Assembly (NCBI RefSeq): GCF_019802255.1
Contig: NZ_JAHYSS010000001.1
Coordinates: 443,403-507,402, forward strand
Origin: Pedobacter polysacchareus
Lineage (GTDB): Bacteria; Bacteroidota; Bacteroidia; Sphingobacteriales; Sphingobacteriaceae
Reading direction: 5' to 3'
Length of the DNA stretch: 64,000 nt
This document shows positions 9,270-17,390 of the stretch, in pieces. The notes under the pieces were generated by a model, which did no database searches, was not told the origin of the DNA, and was given only the letters and a program-made list of their open reading frames with translations. The translations under genes and the position numbers were made by a program. Position 1 is the first letter of the stretch. Every line of letters starts with the position of its first letter.

Positions 9270-10585
9270 TGGAAGGATTCAAGATATTTTTAACATTCTT
9301 CTTAGTAGCACTGAACGGGTTTTTCGTTGCAGCAGAGTTTGCAATTGTAAAAGTCCGGGCATCACAAATTGAAATTAAAGCAAAATCAGGTAACAGGGTA
9401 GCAAATATTGCAAAATATATTACCCAGCATCTGGACGGATACCTGGCTGCCACGCAGCTAGGTATTACTTTAGCCTCTCTGGGCTTAGGTTGGGTGGGTG
9501 AATCAGTGATGCACAGCCTGATCCACGACATGTTAGTCGGCTTTAATTTTTCTGAGGTATACATCTCTTCCATCTCTACCGCAATCGCCTTCTTATTTAT
9601 TACCGTAATGCACATTGTATTTGGTGAGCTGGCGCCTAAATCGGTTGCAATACAACGCCCTGTAGCAACAACACTGTTTATCGCAGTGCCATTGCAAGCG
9701 TTTTATCTGATCTTCAGACCCTTCATCTGGGTGCTGAATGGATTTGCAAACATGATTCTTAAAATTTTTGGAATCTCAACTGTAGGGGGCCATGAGTCTG
9801 TACACAGTACTGAGGAACTTCATTATTTATTGGATCAGGGTAAGGAAAGTGGAGCCTTAGATACCAATGAGCATGAATTGATTAAAAATGTCTTTGACTT
9901 CAACGAAAGAGTTGTAAAAAATATTATGGTTCCCAGAACCAAAATATCAGGTATAGAATTGTCCACTCCTCCAGCAGCGGTGATTGATAAGATCATCGGA
10001 GACGGATATTCCAGACTACCGGTATATGATGGTATTATTGATAAGATCATCGGTATTATTCATGCCAAAGATATCTTACCACTCCTGGCTTCTAAAAAAG
10101 ACTGGGTATTACAAGACATCATCAGAAAACCTTATTTCGTCCCTGAAACGAAAAAAATCAATGATCTGTTGAGCGAACTTCAGCAGAAACGCATTCAGAT
10201 CGCGATCGTAATCGACGAGTTTGGCGGTACCGCAGGTATGGTCACACTGGAAGATATCGTAGAAGAGATCGTTGGAGAAATCCAGGATGAATATGATGAA
10301 GAAAAGCCAACAGTAGAGAAAATTTCTGAAACTGAATTCATTATTAATGCTTATGCCACAGTTTATGATGTGAATGAGCATTTACCGCACGACCTTCCTG
10401 AAGATGAGGATTTTGATACTGTAGGCGGATTGGTGTCACACGCTTTTGGTAAAATACCGGAAGTGGGCGACAGCGAAGAATGCTACGGCTATTTATTTAC
10501 CATCCTAAAGAAAACAGAGCAAAATATTGAAACCATAAAGCTTGAACTTGTGATTGATAAAAGCGATATGGTGGACAACCACTAA
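9269..10585 (+). CDS. CNNM/CorC-type membrane protein with CBS pair (hemolysin family)
   Basis: Membrane protein of the CNNM/DUF21 family, linked in studied members to magnesium or other cation efflux. An N-terminal DUF21 membrane domain occupies about residues 1-190 and contains GESVMHSLIHD and ELAPKSVAIQRP. A CBS-domain pair follows (about 205-330, with IVIDEFGGTAGMVTLEDIVEEIVGEI), then a C-terminal CorC_HlyC domain (about 345-430). The gliding protein GldE belongs to the same family, but the gldD neighbour expected for it is not here, so I keep the general name. The start overlaps the ppa stop. Confidence 0.9.
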   Translation: MEGFKIFLTFFLVALNGFFVAAEFAIVKVRASQIEIKAKSGNRVANIAKYITQHLDGYLAATQLGITLASLGLGWVGESVMHSLIHDMLVGFNFSEVYISSISTAIAFLFITVMHIVFGELAPKSVAIQRPVATTLFIAVPLQAFYLIFRPFIWVLNGFANMILKIFGISTVGGHESVHSTEELHYLLDQGKESGALDTNEHELIKNVFDFNERVVKNIMVPRTKISGIELSTPPAAVIDKIIGDGYSRLPVYDGIIDKIIGIIHAKDILPLLASKKDWVLQDIIRKPYFVPETKKINDLLSELQQKRIQIAIVIDEFGGTAGMVTLEDIVEEIVGEIQDEYDEEKPTVEKISETEFIINAYATVYDVNEHLPHDLPEDEDFDTVGGLVSHAFGKIPEVGDSEECYGYLFTILKKTEQNIETIKLELVIDKSDMVDNH

Positions 10586-10597
10586 ACCTTTTACACA

Positions 10598-11302
10598 ATG
10601 CATGTTTTTTATACCCCTGATATTGAGGCCACCGAGTATTCTTTAAATGAAGAAGAAAGTAAACATTGTCTGAAGGTCCTGAGATTAGGGATGGGCGATG
10701 TAGTGAACCTGATTGATGGAAAAGGAGGCTTTTATGAAGCGGAAATCATCGGTGAAGGAAAGAAAAATGTCCAGCTTCGTGTGATTAACTCTATTCAGGA
10801 ATATCAAAAACGAAACCACCACCTACATATCGTGGTGGCACCTACAAAAAATATCGATCGATTGGAATGGTTCCTTGAAAAAGCAACCGAGATAGGGATC
10901 GACGAAATTACTCCGATCATCTGCGAACGTTCTGAAAGGAAAATCATCAAAGAAGATCGGCTTAATAAAGTGATCACATCTGCCGTGAAGCAGTCTTTAC
11001 AGGCTTATCACCCAGTGTTAAATCCACAGATCTCCTTCACTGATTTTCTGAAAATAGAGAATAACTCTATTAAAATGATTGCACATTGCATCGATGGAGA
11101 ACCTCGTTTGTACATCAGCCAGGTGGCTGAACCTCATAAAAGTTATACGGTTTTAATTGGTCCTGAAGGCGACTTTAGTCCGAAAGAAATCGAACTCGCT
11201 TTGCAAAACGGCTTTAAACCTTTAACTTTAGGTAATACACGTCTGAGAACAGAAACTGCTGCATTAGCAGCCTGCTTTGAAGTGAATTATTTAAACAGAT
11301 GA
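10598..11302 (+). CDS. rsmE: 16S rRNA (uracil-1498-N3)-methyltransferase
   Basis: Methylates U1498 of 16S rRNA using S-adenosylmethionine. The 234-residue protein has an N-terminal PUA-like part, including EESKHCLKVLRLGMGD, and a C-terminal SPOUT knot with LIGPEGDFS at 186-194 and LGNTRLRTETA at 211-221. These loops form the AdoMet pocket in the family. It begins 12 bases after the previous gene, and its stop overlaps the following gene by four bases. Length is normal. Confidence 0.95.
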   Translation: MHVFYTPDIEATEYSLNEEESKHCLKVLRLGMGDVVNLIDGKGGFYEAEIIGEGKKNVQLRVINSIQEYQKRNHHLHIVVAPTKNIDRLEWFLEKATEIGIDEITPIICERSERKIIKEDRLNKVITSAVKQSLQAYHPVLNPQISFTDFLKIENNSIKMIAHCIDGEPRLYISQVAEPHKSYTVLIGPEGDFSPKEIELALQNGFKPLTLGNTRLRTETAALAACFEVNYLNR

Positions 11303-11955
11303 AATTAAAAACAGGCTTAGTTGTCGGATTGATGTTTTTGTTGTGTGGTTTTAAGCCGCCAACTTATAAGATGGCTAAGCTGAAATATAATGGGGGAGGC
11401 GATTGGTATGCCAACAGAACTTCACTCCCAAACCTTATCGAGTTCTGCAACAAAAATCTAAACACCAATTTTGCACCTCAGGATGCCACTGTGGAAGTGG
11501 GTAGTGCGGAATTGTTCAATTATCCTTTCGTATACCTGACCGGGCATGGAAATGTGGTTTTCAGCGATGCTGAAGCCCAGAACCTGAGAAAATACCTCAG
11601 CGGTGGTGGTTTTCTTCACATCGACGACAATTACGGACTGGATAAATTCATCCGCAAAGAAATGAAAAAGGTGTTCCCTGAACTTTCTTTTGTAGAACTC
11701 CCTCCAAATCACCCGCTCTACCAGCAAAAATTTAAGTTTCCAAATGGTTTACCGAAGATCCATGAACATGATGGGAAAGCACCTCAGGGCCTGGCTTTAA
11801 TCCGGGAAGGGAGAGTGATTTGCTATTACACATTTGAATGCGATCTGGGCAACGGCTGGGAAGATTTCGGTACCTATCCAGAAGACACACAAGATAAGCG
11901 CTTAAACGCGCTAAAAATGGGTGCTAATTTAGTTCAGTATGCACTAACACAATAA
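11299..11955 (+). CDS. DUF4159 domain protein, exported
   Basis: Protein of unknown function in the DUF4159 family. A short N-terminal hydrophobic stretch (GLVVGLMFLLCGF, residues 5-17) looks like a signal peptide, and the Cys in LLCGF could serve as a weak lipobox. The body contains TGHGNVVFSDAEAQNLRKYL and GGGFLHIDDNYGLDKF, which resemble the Rossmann-like glutamine-amidotransferase-type fold expected for this family. No catalytic role is established. It overlaps rsmE by four bases, and the next gene starts two bases after its stop. Confidence 0.8.
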   Translation: MKLKTGLVVGLMFLLCGFKPPTYKMAKLKYNGGGDWYANRTSLPNLIEFCNKNLNTNFAPQDATVEVGSAELFNYPFVYLTGHGNVVFSDAEAQNLRKYLSGGGFLHIDDNYGLDKFIRKEMKKVFPELSFVELPPNHPLYQQKFKFPNGLPKIHEHDGKAPQGLALIREGRVICYYTFECDLGNGWEDFGTYPEDTQDKRLNALKMGANLVQYALTQ

Positions 11956-11957
11956 CT

Positions 11958-12455
11958 ATGAAGGTAAAAGTAAATGAGCAATACAATTTTGACGTAGAGG
12001 TTTCCGATCCATCATTAACGGTAAACGGGAAAGCATTGGATATTGATGCCAAAAAGTTGTCAGGGACCAGTCAGCATATTATTTATCAGCATAAATCCTA
12101 TAATGTAGAGGTTCTGGAGCGCGAAGAGGGAGGAAAGCAAACCAGCATCAGGGTAAATGGAAATATATACCAGGTGGAAGTCGAAGACCAGTACGATGAG
12201 TTGCTGAAAAAACTCGGAATGGACAATGCTGCAGGAAATAAGGTTCAGGAGGTTAAAGCACCTATGCCTGGCTTGGTATTGCAGCTGATGGTTGCCGAAG
12301 GGGAGGAAGTGAGTAAAGGAGATAGCTTACTGGTGTTGGAAGCGATGAAGATGGAAAATATCATTAAATCACCTGCAGCAGGTACTGTAAAGCGGATTTT
12401 AGTGCAAAAAGGAGATAAGGTAGAGAAGAACGGAATTCTGATTCAGTTTGCTTAA
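11958..12455 (+). CDS. Stand-alone biotin carboxyl carrier protein
   Basis: Biotin-carrying subunit of an acyl-CoA or pyruvate-type carboxylase. The C-terminal half is a biotinyl domain with PMPGLVLQL and the biotinylation motif EAMKM, where Lys131 is the predicted attachment site. The N-terminal half is a small beta-rich domain. The 165 residues carry no carboxylase domain, and no biotin carboxylase or carboxyltransferase gene lies beside it, so its partners must be encoded elsewhere. A strong bidirectional terminator follows 35 bases downstream. Confidence 0.88.
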   Translation: MKVKVNEQYNFDVEVSDPSLTVNGKALDIDAKKLSGTSQHIIYQHKSYNVEVLEREEGGKQTSIRVNGNIYQVEVEDQYDELLKKLGMDNAAGNKVQEVKAPMPGLVLQLMVAEGEEVSKGDSLLVLEAMKMENIIKSPAAGTVKRILVQKGDKVEKNGILIQFA

Positions 12456-12490
12456 ATCCTGAGTGAAAATATAACTGACCTGAAAATATC

Positions 12491-12533
12491 AGGTATAAAA
12501 AAAGGGAGCTTTAAGCTCCCTTTTTTTATACCT
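12491..12533. terminator. Bidirectional intrinsic terminator, perfect 21-bp stem
   Basis: Bases 12491-12511 are the exact reverse complement of 12513-12533, with one base between. The core GGGAGCTT/AAGCTCCC is flanked by A7 on the left and T7 on the right, so it ends transcription from either side. It separates the convergent biotin-carrier gene and gldJ. Confidence 0.92.
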
Positions 12534-12543
12534 CAGGAATCAA

Positions 12544-14142
12544 CTAACGTGATTTAAATGCTTTTGCTGGTTTCGGTTTAAACTGTGGTTTTCCGGTAGA
12601 TCTGATTTCAGATGCACCTAGCATCGTCATCGCGCAGCGGAAGCCTATATCAGCGGTAGATTCATCCTGCTGCAGGAATCTTCTGGTAGCTGGGTTTAAC
12701 CATAAAGCCTGATCATCCCATGAGCCACCTTTATAAACTCTTGACTTATCTGTAACCAGGGTGATTTCGCCATACAATTCATTCGCTTTATCACGGTACC
12801 CTCTTTGGTCAGCATAAGTATTTGTGCTAGGGGTAGCTCCGGCAGCAGCTGCAGCTTGTTTTTCCGCCCAGGTTTGTTTCTTATAAGACTTGGCATCAGT
12901 TAGCACGGGTCTGTTGTATTTATCAATTTCGATCTTTCCACTGATGGGATCAGCTACTTTTTTGTCCTGGTAATAGTTACCTCTATATGGATTGAAAGCA
13001 TCAGCAGCTTCGAAAGTTTTTGCGCGGTAAACATCGGCAACCCATTCGTTTACGTTTCCTGCCATATTGTATAAACCAAAATCATTCGGCATATAAGACC
13101 TTACTGCAACGGTTAAACCGCCTTTATCATTCAGTGATCCACCAACACCCATATAATCTCCTTTAGTTCTCTTAAAGTTCGCTAAAATCAATCCTCTGGT
13201 ATTTCTTTTGGCAGAGCTTAATCCCAGGCCATTCCAAGGATAAATCTTGTTGGCATTGATGTTTTCATACTGGGTATTACCAATTAAGCCAAGTGCTGCA
13301 TATTCCCATTCTGCTTCTGTTGGCAAGCGGTAAGGCTGTTTGATGATGCCATCTTCCAATCTTACATTCCTGGTGGCACCAGATCTGCCGCCTGTATTTG
13401 CTGCTCCCGCGGCATTTCCTGCATTAGCTGGATTCAAGTCTTTCATTGCTTTTTTTCCCTTATCATCGTATTGTCCACTCAGATAAATATCAGTATTGAA
13501 AGCGCCTTTTGCATTATTGGTTGAGGCTGCTGCTGCATTAGAGTTTCCTGTGCCATTCAGGTCTTTAAAGCTGGTCATATATCCCTTTTCGCGCAGCAAA
13601 AGCTCATTTACACGATCGGTTCTCCAGGCGCAATACCTGTCTGCCTGCTCCCAGGTAACACCTACCACCGGATAATCCTGGTAAGCAGGATGCCTTAAAT
13701 AGTTGTCTACGTAAGGTTCATTGTAAGATAATGGTCTGCGCCACACTAAAGTGTCAGGGAGCTCGTTATAATAGTATTCATGGTCTGTTGGATAGTTGGT
13801 ACGAATCCAGTTCAGGTACTCCAGCCAGTTGGTATTGGAAACTTCGGTTTCATCCATGTAAAAGGAAGAAACAGTGGTTTCTCTTTTGTGGTTATAATTG
13901 CTCAGTTCTTCACCGGCAACATTGATTGCACTTCCACTCATCACGAAAACACCGCCTTCAATTTCCACCAATCCTGGACCGGGGCCACGTTTAAATTTTT
14001 TATTTACTTCAAAGCCACCAAACTCGCGCTTGTTATACGCCATTCCTGTCTTCTCAGAAGTCCCTGATTTTTTGCTACAGGAAGAGAGAGAAGCTACGAT
14101 TGCAATAGATGCAATCGAATAATATAAGTATGATTTTTTCAT
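12544..14142 (-). CDS. gldJ: Gliding motility / T9SS lipoprotein GldJ-like
   Basis: Outer-membrane-associated lipoprotein with a formylglycine-generating-enzyme (SUMF1) fold; GldJ supports gliding and the type IX secretion machine in Bacteroidota. I start at the ATG at 14142 (an upstream ATG at 14157 is possible) because this gives a clean signal with lipobox LSSC at Cys22. Family features are GMAYNKREFGGFEVN near 33, DTLVWRRPLSYNEPYVDNYLRHPAYQDYPVVGVTWEQA, LPTEAEWEYAA, NMAGNVNEWVADV and GGSWDDQALW. The DTLVWR stretch favours GldJ over its paralogue GldK. An Ala/Asn/Gly-rich insertion lies within the fold. No other gld or por gene is nearby. Confidence 0.85.
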   Translation of the reverse strand: MKKSYLYYSIASIAIVASLSSCSKKSGTSEKTGMAYNKREFGGFEVNKKFKRGPGPGLVEIEGGVFVMSGSAINVAGEELSNYNHKRETTVSSFYMDETEVSNTNWLEYLNWIRTNYPTDHEYYYNELPDTLVWRRPLSYNEPYVDNYLRHPAYQDYPVVGVTWEQADRYCAWRTDRVNELLLREKGYMTSFKDLNGTGNSNAAAASTNNAKGAFNTDIYLSGQYDDKGKKAMKDLNPANAGNAAGAANTGGRSGATRNVRLEDGIIKQPYRLPTEAEWEYAALGLIGNTQYENINANKIYPWNGLGLSSAKRNTRGLILANFKRTKGDYMGVGGSLNDKGGLTVAVRSYMPNDFGLYNMAGNVNEWVADVYRAKTFEAADAFNPYRGNYYQDKKVADPISGKIEIDKYNRPVLTDAKSYKKQTWAEKQAAAAAGATPSTNTYADQRGYRDKANELYGEITLVTDKSRVYKGGSWDDQALWLNPATRRFLQQDESTADIGFRCAMTMLGASEIRSTGKPQFKPKPAKAFKSR

Positions 14143-14157
14143 ATTGAGGGATCTCAT

Positions 14158-14515
14158 AGTGCTTTAACTGTTAAAATTACATAAAAAAAGACTTATTGAG
14201 CAACAAAAAATACGAGTTAAGTAAAAAATAATCTTTACTAAAGCATGTTTTGCGCATATCTGAGGGGCTTTTTGCAATAATTTGTTTTAATTGTCAGATG
14301 TTTTCTGCTTATATGGTCAGGTAATATCTGGTGATAAAATAGAATCTGTTTCTTTTTAGCTTTGATTAAATACTGTAGAATCCTCAATAATTCGGCTGAA
14401 TACATATTAAGATGGGCTTTATTGCTTAATTTCGAAATCTGGCTCAGTAACCTGAAAATGGAACAAGGAACTGGGATAAGAAAATAGGAATACGTAGAAA
14501 TTAACAGATATAGAA
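14158..14515. other. Intergenic region between gldJ and ispF
   Basis: This 358-base AT-rich gap holds the divergent upstream regions of gldJ (minus) and ispF (plus). The only promoter-like match on the plus strand is TAGCTTTG at 14357-14364, without a clear upstream TTG at the right distance. No ORF with a credible start, repeat or RNA gene was recognised. Confidence 0.6.
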
Positions 14516-14995
14516 ATGAAGATTAAAGTAGGATTTGGCTTTGATGTGCACCAGCTGAAGGATGGACATCCTTTTATTGTAGGGGGGGTAAATTTGGAAC
14601 ACCATAAAGGTGCTTTTGGTCATTCAGATGCGGATGTATTGCTGCATGCAATTTGCGATGCGCTGCTTGGTGCCGCAAATCTGCGCGACATCGGTTTCCA
14701 TTTTAAAAATACGGATCCGCGTTGGAAAGGAATCAGCAGCTTGATCCTTTTGCAGGAAAGTGTGAAACTGGTTAAGGAAAAGGGATTTGAAATTGGAAAC
14801 ATTGATGCGATGCTTTGCTTAGAAGCACCGAAAATTAATCCTCATATTCCAGCTATGCAGCAGCACATCGCCACAGCAATGGGAATGGATGTGGAAGATA
14901 TCTCAATTAAAGCCACCACCAATGAACAAATGGGATTTATTGGAAGAGAAGAAGGGGTAGTCGCTTATGCGGTTTGCCTGATTCAAAAAGGATAA
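14516..14995 (+). CDS. ispF: 2-C-methyl-D-erythritol 2,4-cyclodiphosphate synthase
   Basis: Converts CDP-methylerythritol 2-phosphate to the cyclic diphosphate in the MEP route to isoprenoids. The 159-residue protein has GFGFDVHQ with metal ligands Asp10 and His12, GHSDADVLLHAICDALLGAA near 35 with the third ligand His, and the C-terminal KATTNEQMGFIGR motif near 135. The length is standard. It is alone on the plus strand here and ends at a strong hairpin shared with the convergent pirin gene. Confidence 0.97.
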   Translation: MKIKVGFGFDVHQLKDGHPFIVGGVNLEHHKGAFGHSDADVLLHAICDALLGAANLRDIGFHFKNTDPRWKGISSLILLQESVKLVKEKGFEIGNIDAMLCLEAPKINPHIPAMQQHIATAMGMDVEDISIKATTNEQMGFIGREEGVVAYAVCLIQKG

Positions 14996-15000
14996 AAATA

Positions 15001-15032
15001 AAGCAGCCAGTAATTGAGGTTACTGGCTGCTT
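15001..15032. terminator. Bidirectional terminator between ispF and pirin gene
   Basis: A perfect 13-bp inverted repeat pairs 15001-15013 with 15020-15032 around a six-base loop. It lies six bases after the ispF stop and ten bases before the end of the convergent pirin gene. The A-rich and T-rich flanks are short, so termination efficiency is uncertain. Confidence 0.8.
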
Positions 15033-15041
15033 AAAATTACA

Positions 15042-15917
15042 TTACTCCTCTAAATAACCAAACCTCCCCTGGTTATAATCAGCAATAGCTTGCTGAATTT
15101 CTTCAGGTTTATTCATTAAAAACGGCCCGTAATGTGCAATGGGCTCGTTTATCGGTGCTCCGCTTAAGATCAGCACTACACTATCCTGAACGCCTTTTAC
15201 TACAATTTCCTCTCCTAGATTTTTGAAATAAACCAATTGATCTGCTTTGGCAGTTTCCTGGTGATTCACTTTGATTTCCCCTTCAATGACCATAAAAGCT
15301 GTATTAAAATCAGCAGGGAAGTTAAAAATTGCATTTCCGCCTTTATTCAGACGAAGGTTATAGACATGCATGGGTGTAAAAGTACTGGCAGTTCCTTTAG
15401 TACCCTGATATTCACCAGCAATGACCTCCACTAATCCTTCCTGATCAGGCAATTGATGTTTAGCAATTGAAGCCTGACTCAGCGCCTGATATTTCGGCTT
15501 GCTCATTTTGTCTTTTGCAGGTAAATTGACCCATAGTTGTACCATTTGGAAGGTACCACCCTTTTTACTAAAAGCTTCTTCGTGATATTCTTTGTGTAAA
15601 ATACCACTTGCTGCAGTCATCCATTGCACATCTCCAGGATAGATGACGCCACTGTTTCCAGCACTATCGTGATGCGCAACAGCACCATGGTAAGCGATGG
15701 TGACAGTTTCAAATCCACGATGTGGATGTACACCTACACCTCTAGGCTCATTGCGTGCAGAAAACTGGATTTTGGAATTATAGTCCAGCAGGAAAAAAGG
15801 ACTCATTTTGAGTTTAAACCCGTTGGGAAAAAAATTATGAACCCTAAATCCGTCTCCAACCATATGAGGTGCCGGCGGATTCAACACCGCCGATACCTGT
15901 TTTATATTTTCATTCAT
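15042..15917 (-). CDS. Pirin family protein
   Basis: Bicupin metalloprotein; studied bacterial pirins include quercetin dioxygenases and redox-linked regulators, and the role here is unknown. The 291-residue protein has the N-terminal pirin signature GVGVHPHRGFETVTIAYHG near 60 with metal-ligand histidines, a further His near HHDSAGNSG, and the ILHKEYHEE segment that usually provides the remaining His/Glu ligands. A C-terminal pirin domain follows from about 170. It lies 39 bases downstream of the YceI gene on the same strand, so the regulator, YceI and pirin genes probably form one unit. Confidence 0.92.
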   Translation of the reverse strand: MNENIKQVSAVLNPPAPHMVGDGFRVHNFFPNGFKLKMSPFFLLDYNSKIQFSARNEPRGVGVHPHRGFETVTIAYHGAVAHHDSAGNSGVIYPGDVQWMTAASGILHKEYHEEAFSKKGGTFQMVQLWVNLPAKDKMSKPKYQALSQASIAKHQLPDQEGLVEVIAGEYQGTKGTASTFTPMHVYNLRLNKGGNAIFNFPADFNTAFMVIEGEIKVNHQETAKADQLVYFKNLGEEIVVKGVQDSVVLILSGAPINEPIAHYGPFLMNKPEEIQQAIADYNQGRFGYLEE

Positions 15918-15956
15918 TTACGTCTCCATTCTAAATTAAGATGGACGTGCTTTTTT

Positions 15957-16487
15957 TTAAGCTTGTTTTACAAACTGTAATTCGCCTAATATTCTTACGT
16001 CCTCACTCACCATCACCCCACCAGTTTCTAATGCTGCATTCCAGGTTAAACCAAAGTCAGTTCTGTTGATTTTACCACTGATGGTAAATCCTGCTTTTGT
16101 ATTTCCCCATGGATCTGTTGCAATACCACCAAATTCTACATTTAATTTGATCGGCTTAGTGACCCCTTTAACGGTTAAATCACCTTTTAAAACGTAATCA
16201 CTACCATCTTTCTCAAAAGAGCTGGAGGTAAAAGTCATTTTAGGGAACTGTTCAGCATCAAAGAAATCAGCACTTTTCAAGTGGTTATCTCTGTCCGTAT
16301 TTCCGGTATCAATAGAGTTTAGTTCTGCTTCAAAAGTAACTTTAGCATTTTCAAAATCATCAGCATCGGAAGTTAATGACGCGGTTAAAGAATTGAAACT
16401 ACCAGTTACTGTAGTGATCATTAAATGTTTTACTTTAAATTGTAGTTCACTGTGGGTTGGGTCTAACGACCATTGAGTAGTTGCCAT
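15957..16487 (-). CDS. YceI family protein
   Basis: Lipocalin-like beta-barrel protein of the YceI family, which binds isoprenoid-type lipids in characterised members; several are stress-induced. The 176-residue protein begins at once with the mature-type sequence WSLDPTHSELQFKVKHL, and no signal peptide is seen, so a cytoplasmic location is inferred. Other family segments are FENAKVTFEAEL, KSADFFDAEQFPKMTF and GDLTVKGVTKPI. A promoter-like box and a perfect palindrome lie just upstream, after the Crp/Fnr-type regulator gene. Confidence 0.93.
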   Translation of the reverse strand: MATTQWSLDPTHSELQFKVKHLMITTVTGSFNSLTASLTSDADDFENAKVTFEAELNSIDTGNTDRDNHLKSADFFDAEQFPKMTFTSSSFEKDGSDYVLKGDLTVKGVTKPIKLNVEFGGIATDPWGNTKAGFTISGKINRTDFGLTWNAALETGGVMVSEDVRILGELQFVKQA

Positions 16488-16523
16488 AATATTGTTGTTT
16501 TTAGATTATCTTTATTTACAACA

Positions 16524-16531
16524 CAAAATTA
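16524..16531 (-). promoter_or_regulatory. Promoter -7 box upstream of YceI gene
   Basis: The minus strand reads TAATTTTG, matching the Bacteroidota -7 consensus TAnnTTTG, 36 bases before the YceI start. There is no clear TTG 19-23 bases further upstream; that position is instead covered by the palindrome at 16548-16563. Confidence 0.4.
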
Positions 16532-16547
16532 CGGCCACAAAGCCAGG

Positions 16548-16563
16548 CATACATTGATGTATG
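16548..16563. promoter_or_regulatory. Candidate operator palindrome upstream of YceI gene
   Basis: CATACAT-TG-ATGTATG is a perfect 7-bp inverted repeat with a two-base spacer. It sits in the 87-base gap between a Crp/Fnr-type regulator gene and the YceI gene, about where the -33 element of the YceI promoter would fall. Binding by the neighbouring regulator is inferred from position only; the sequence is not the E. coli CRP or FNR consensus. Confidence 0.45.
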
Positions 16564-16574
16564 ATAAGAAATGA

Positions 16575-17162
16575 CTAAACTTTAAAATGCTTGTGTGCGA
16601 GGTCTTTACGGACCCTGCTCAGCGACTCTGGAGTGATGCCTAAATAGGATGCAATCATCCATTGTGGTACCCTTAAGGTGAGGTTGGGATAAAGCTGAAT
16701 GAAGTTCAGGTACCTTTCTTCGGCGGTCGCACTGAGCAGCATATTGATTCTTTTATGCATGAAACGAATGGAATTGTTCAGCATGGTGTTGTTGAAATCA
16801 TACATACAAGGCACATGTTTTGCCGCTTCATCAATAAAATTCTTAGGCATGACCACAGCCAGGGTCGGCTCAATGGCATCAATGAAAAACTCTGAAGCTT
16901 CATTAAACATCCCATTCCGATCGGAAAGCCACCATTGTTCCGGGGCGAACTGAATGATATGGGTTTTGCCTTTTGCATCGATTGAATAGCTGCGCAGCAA
17001 GCCACTCAACACAAAATAACCGTGTGGAGATACTTCTCCCTTCATCAGGATCATTTCATTTTTATCAAAGCTCTTTATTTTTAAACGGTCGGAAATTAAG
17101 TCGAATTGCGCGTCTGTAATGGCAACCTTCTTTTGTAAATAGAGTTTGAACGGCTCAAGCAT
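16575..17162 (-). CDS. Crp/Fnr family transcriptional regulator
   Basis: Transcription factor with an N-terminal cyclic-nucleotide-binding-like beta-barrel (about residues 20-115, including LMKGEVSPHGYFVLSGLLRSY) and a C-terminal winged helix (WMIASYLGITPESLSRVRKDL, about 170-190). The 195-residue length fits the Bacteroidota group. No FNR-type N-terminal cysteine set is present, so an iron-sulfur oxygen sensor is unlikely; the effector is unknown. It lies 88 bases upstream of the YceI gene on the same strand, and the small membrane protein gene ends 18 bases before its start. It may control the YceI and pirin genes and itself. Confidence 0.9.
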   Translation of the reverse strand: MLEPFKLYLQKKVAITDAQFDLISDRLKIKSFDKNEMILMKGEVSPHGYFVLSGLLRSYSIDAKGKTHIIQFAPEQWWLSDRNGMFNEASEFFIDAIEPTLAVVMPKNFIDEAAKHVPCMYDFNNTMLNNSIRFMHKRINMLLSATAEERYLNFIQLYPNLTLRVPQWMIASYLGITPESLSRVRKDLAHKHFKV

Positions 17163-17180
17163 AGGTGATATAGATAAAAT

Positions 17181-17339
17181 CTATTTTTTAGAAGGTTCGA
17201 TATTGGAGAAGTCTACACCGCATTTGCAATTAGACGCACAGCCTCCTTTTTTAGGAGATACTGATCTGAGAATCATCCGACCTATATAAAATATAGCAGC
17301 GATGAAAAGAATGACAACTAATATGGTTTGAATATCCAT
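17181..17339 (-). CDS. Small Cys-rich single-pass membrane protein
   Basis: Predicted 52-residue protein starting MDIQTILVVILFIAAIFYIG, a single transmembrane helix, followed by a basic linker and a Cys-rich tail CASNCKC. This layout matches the FeoB-associated Cys-rich membrane proteins, but no feoAB genes are in the window, so a link to iron is not shown. I chose the ATG at 17339 over an upstream start at 17366 because it places a promoter-like TAGTTTTG box just before it. A metal-binding or redox role for the three cysteines is inference. Confidence 0.75.
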   Translation of the reverse strand: MDIQTILVVILFIAAIFYIGRMILRSVSPKKGGCASNCKCGVDFSNIEPSKK

Positions 17340-17344
17340 AAGTA

Positions 17345-17352
17345 CAAAACTA
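17345..17352 (-). promoter_or_regulatory. Promoter -7 box before the small Cys-rich protein gene
   Basis: The minus strand reads TAGTTTTG, matching TAnnTTTG, five bases before the chosen start at 17339, implying a very short leader. No good -33 TTG was found. A weak CCTGC/GCAGG hairpin between this box and the ATP-grasp gene stop may end the upstream transcript. Confidence 0.35.
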
Positions 17353-17390
17353 GTTAAAGCCTGCATTAGGCAGGTCTGTTAAATGTAAAT

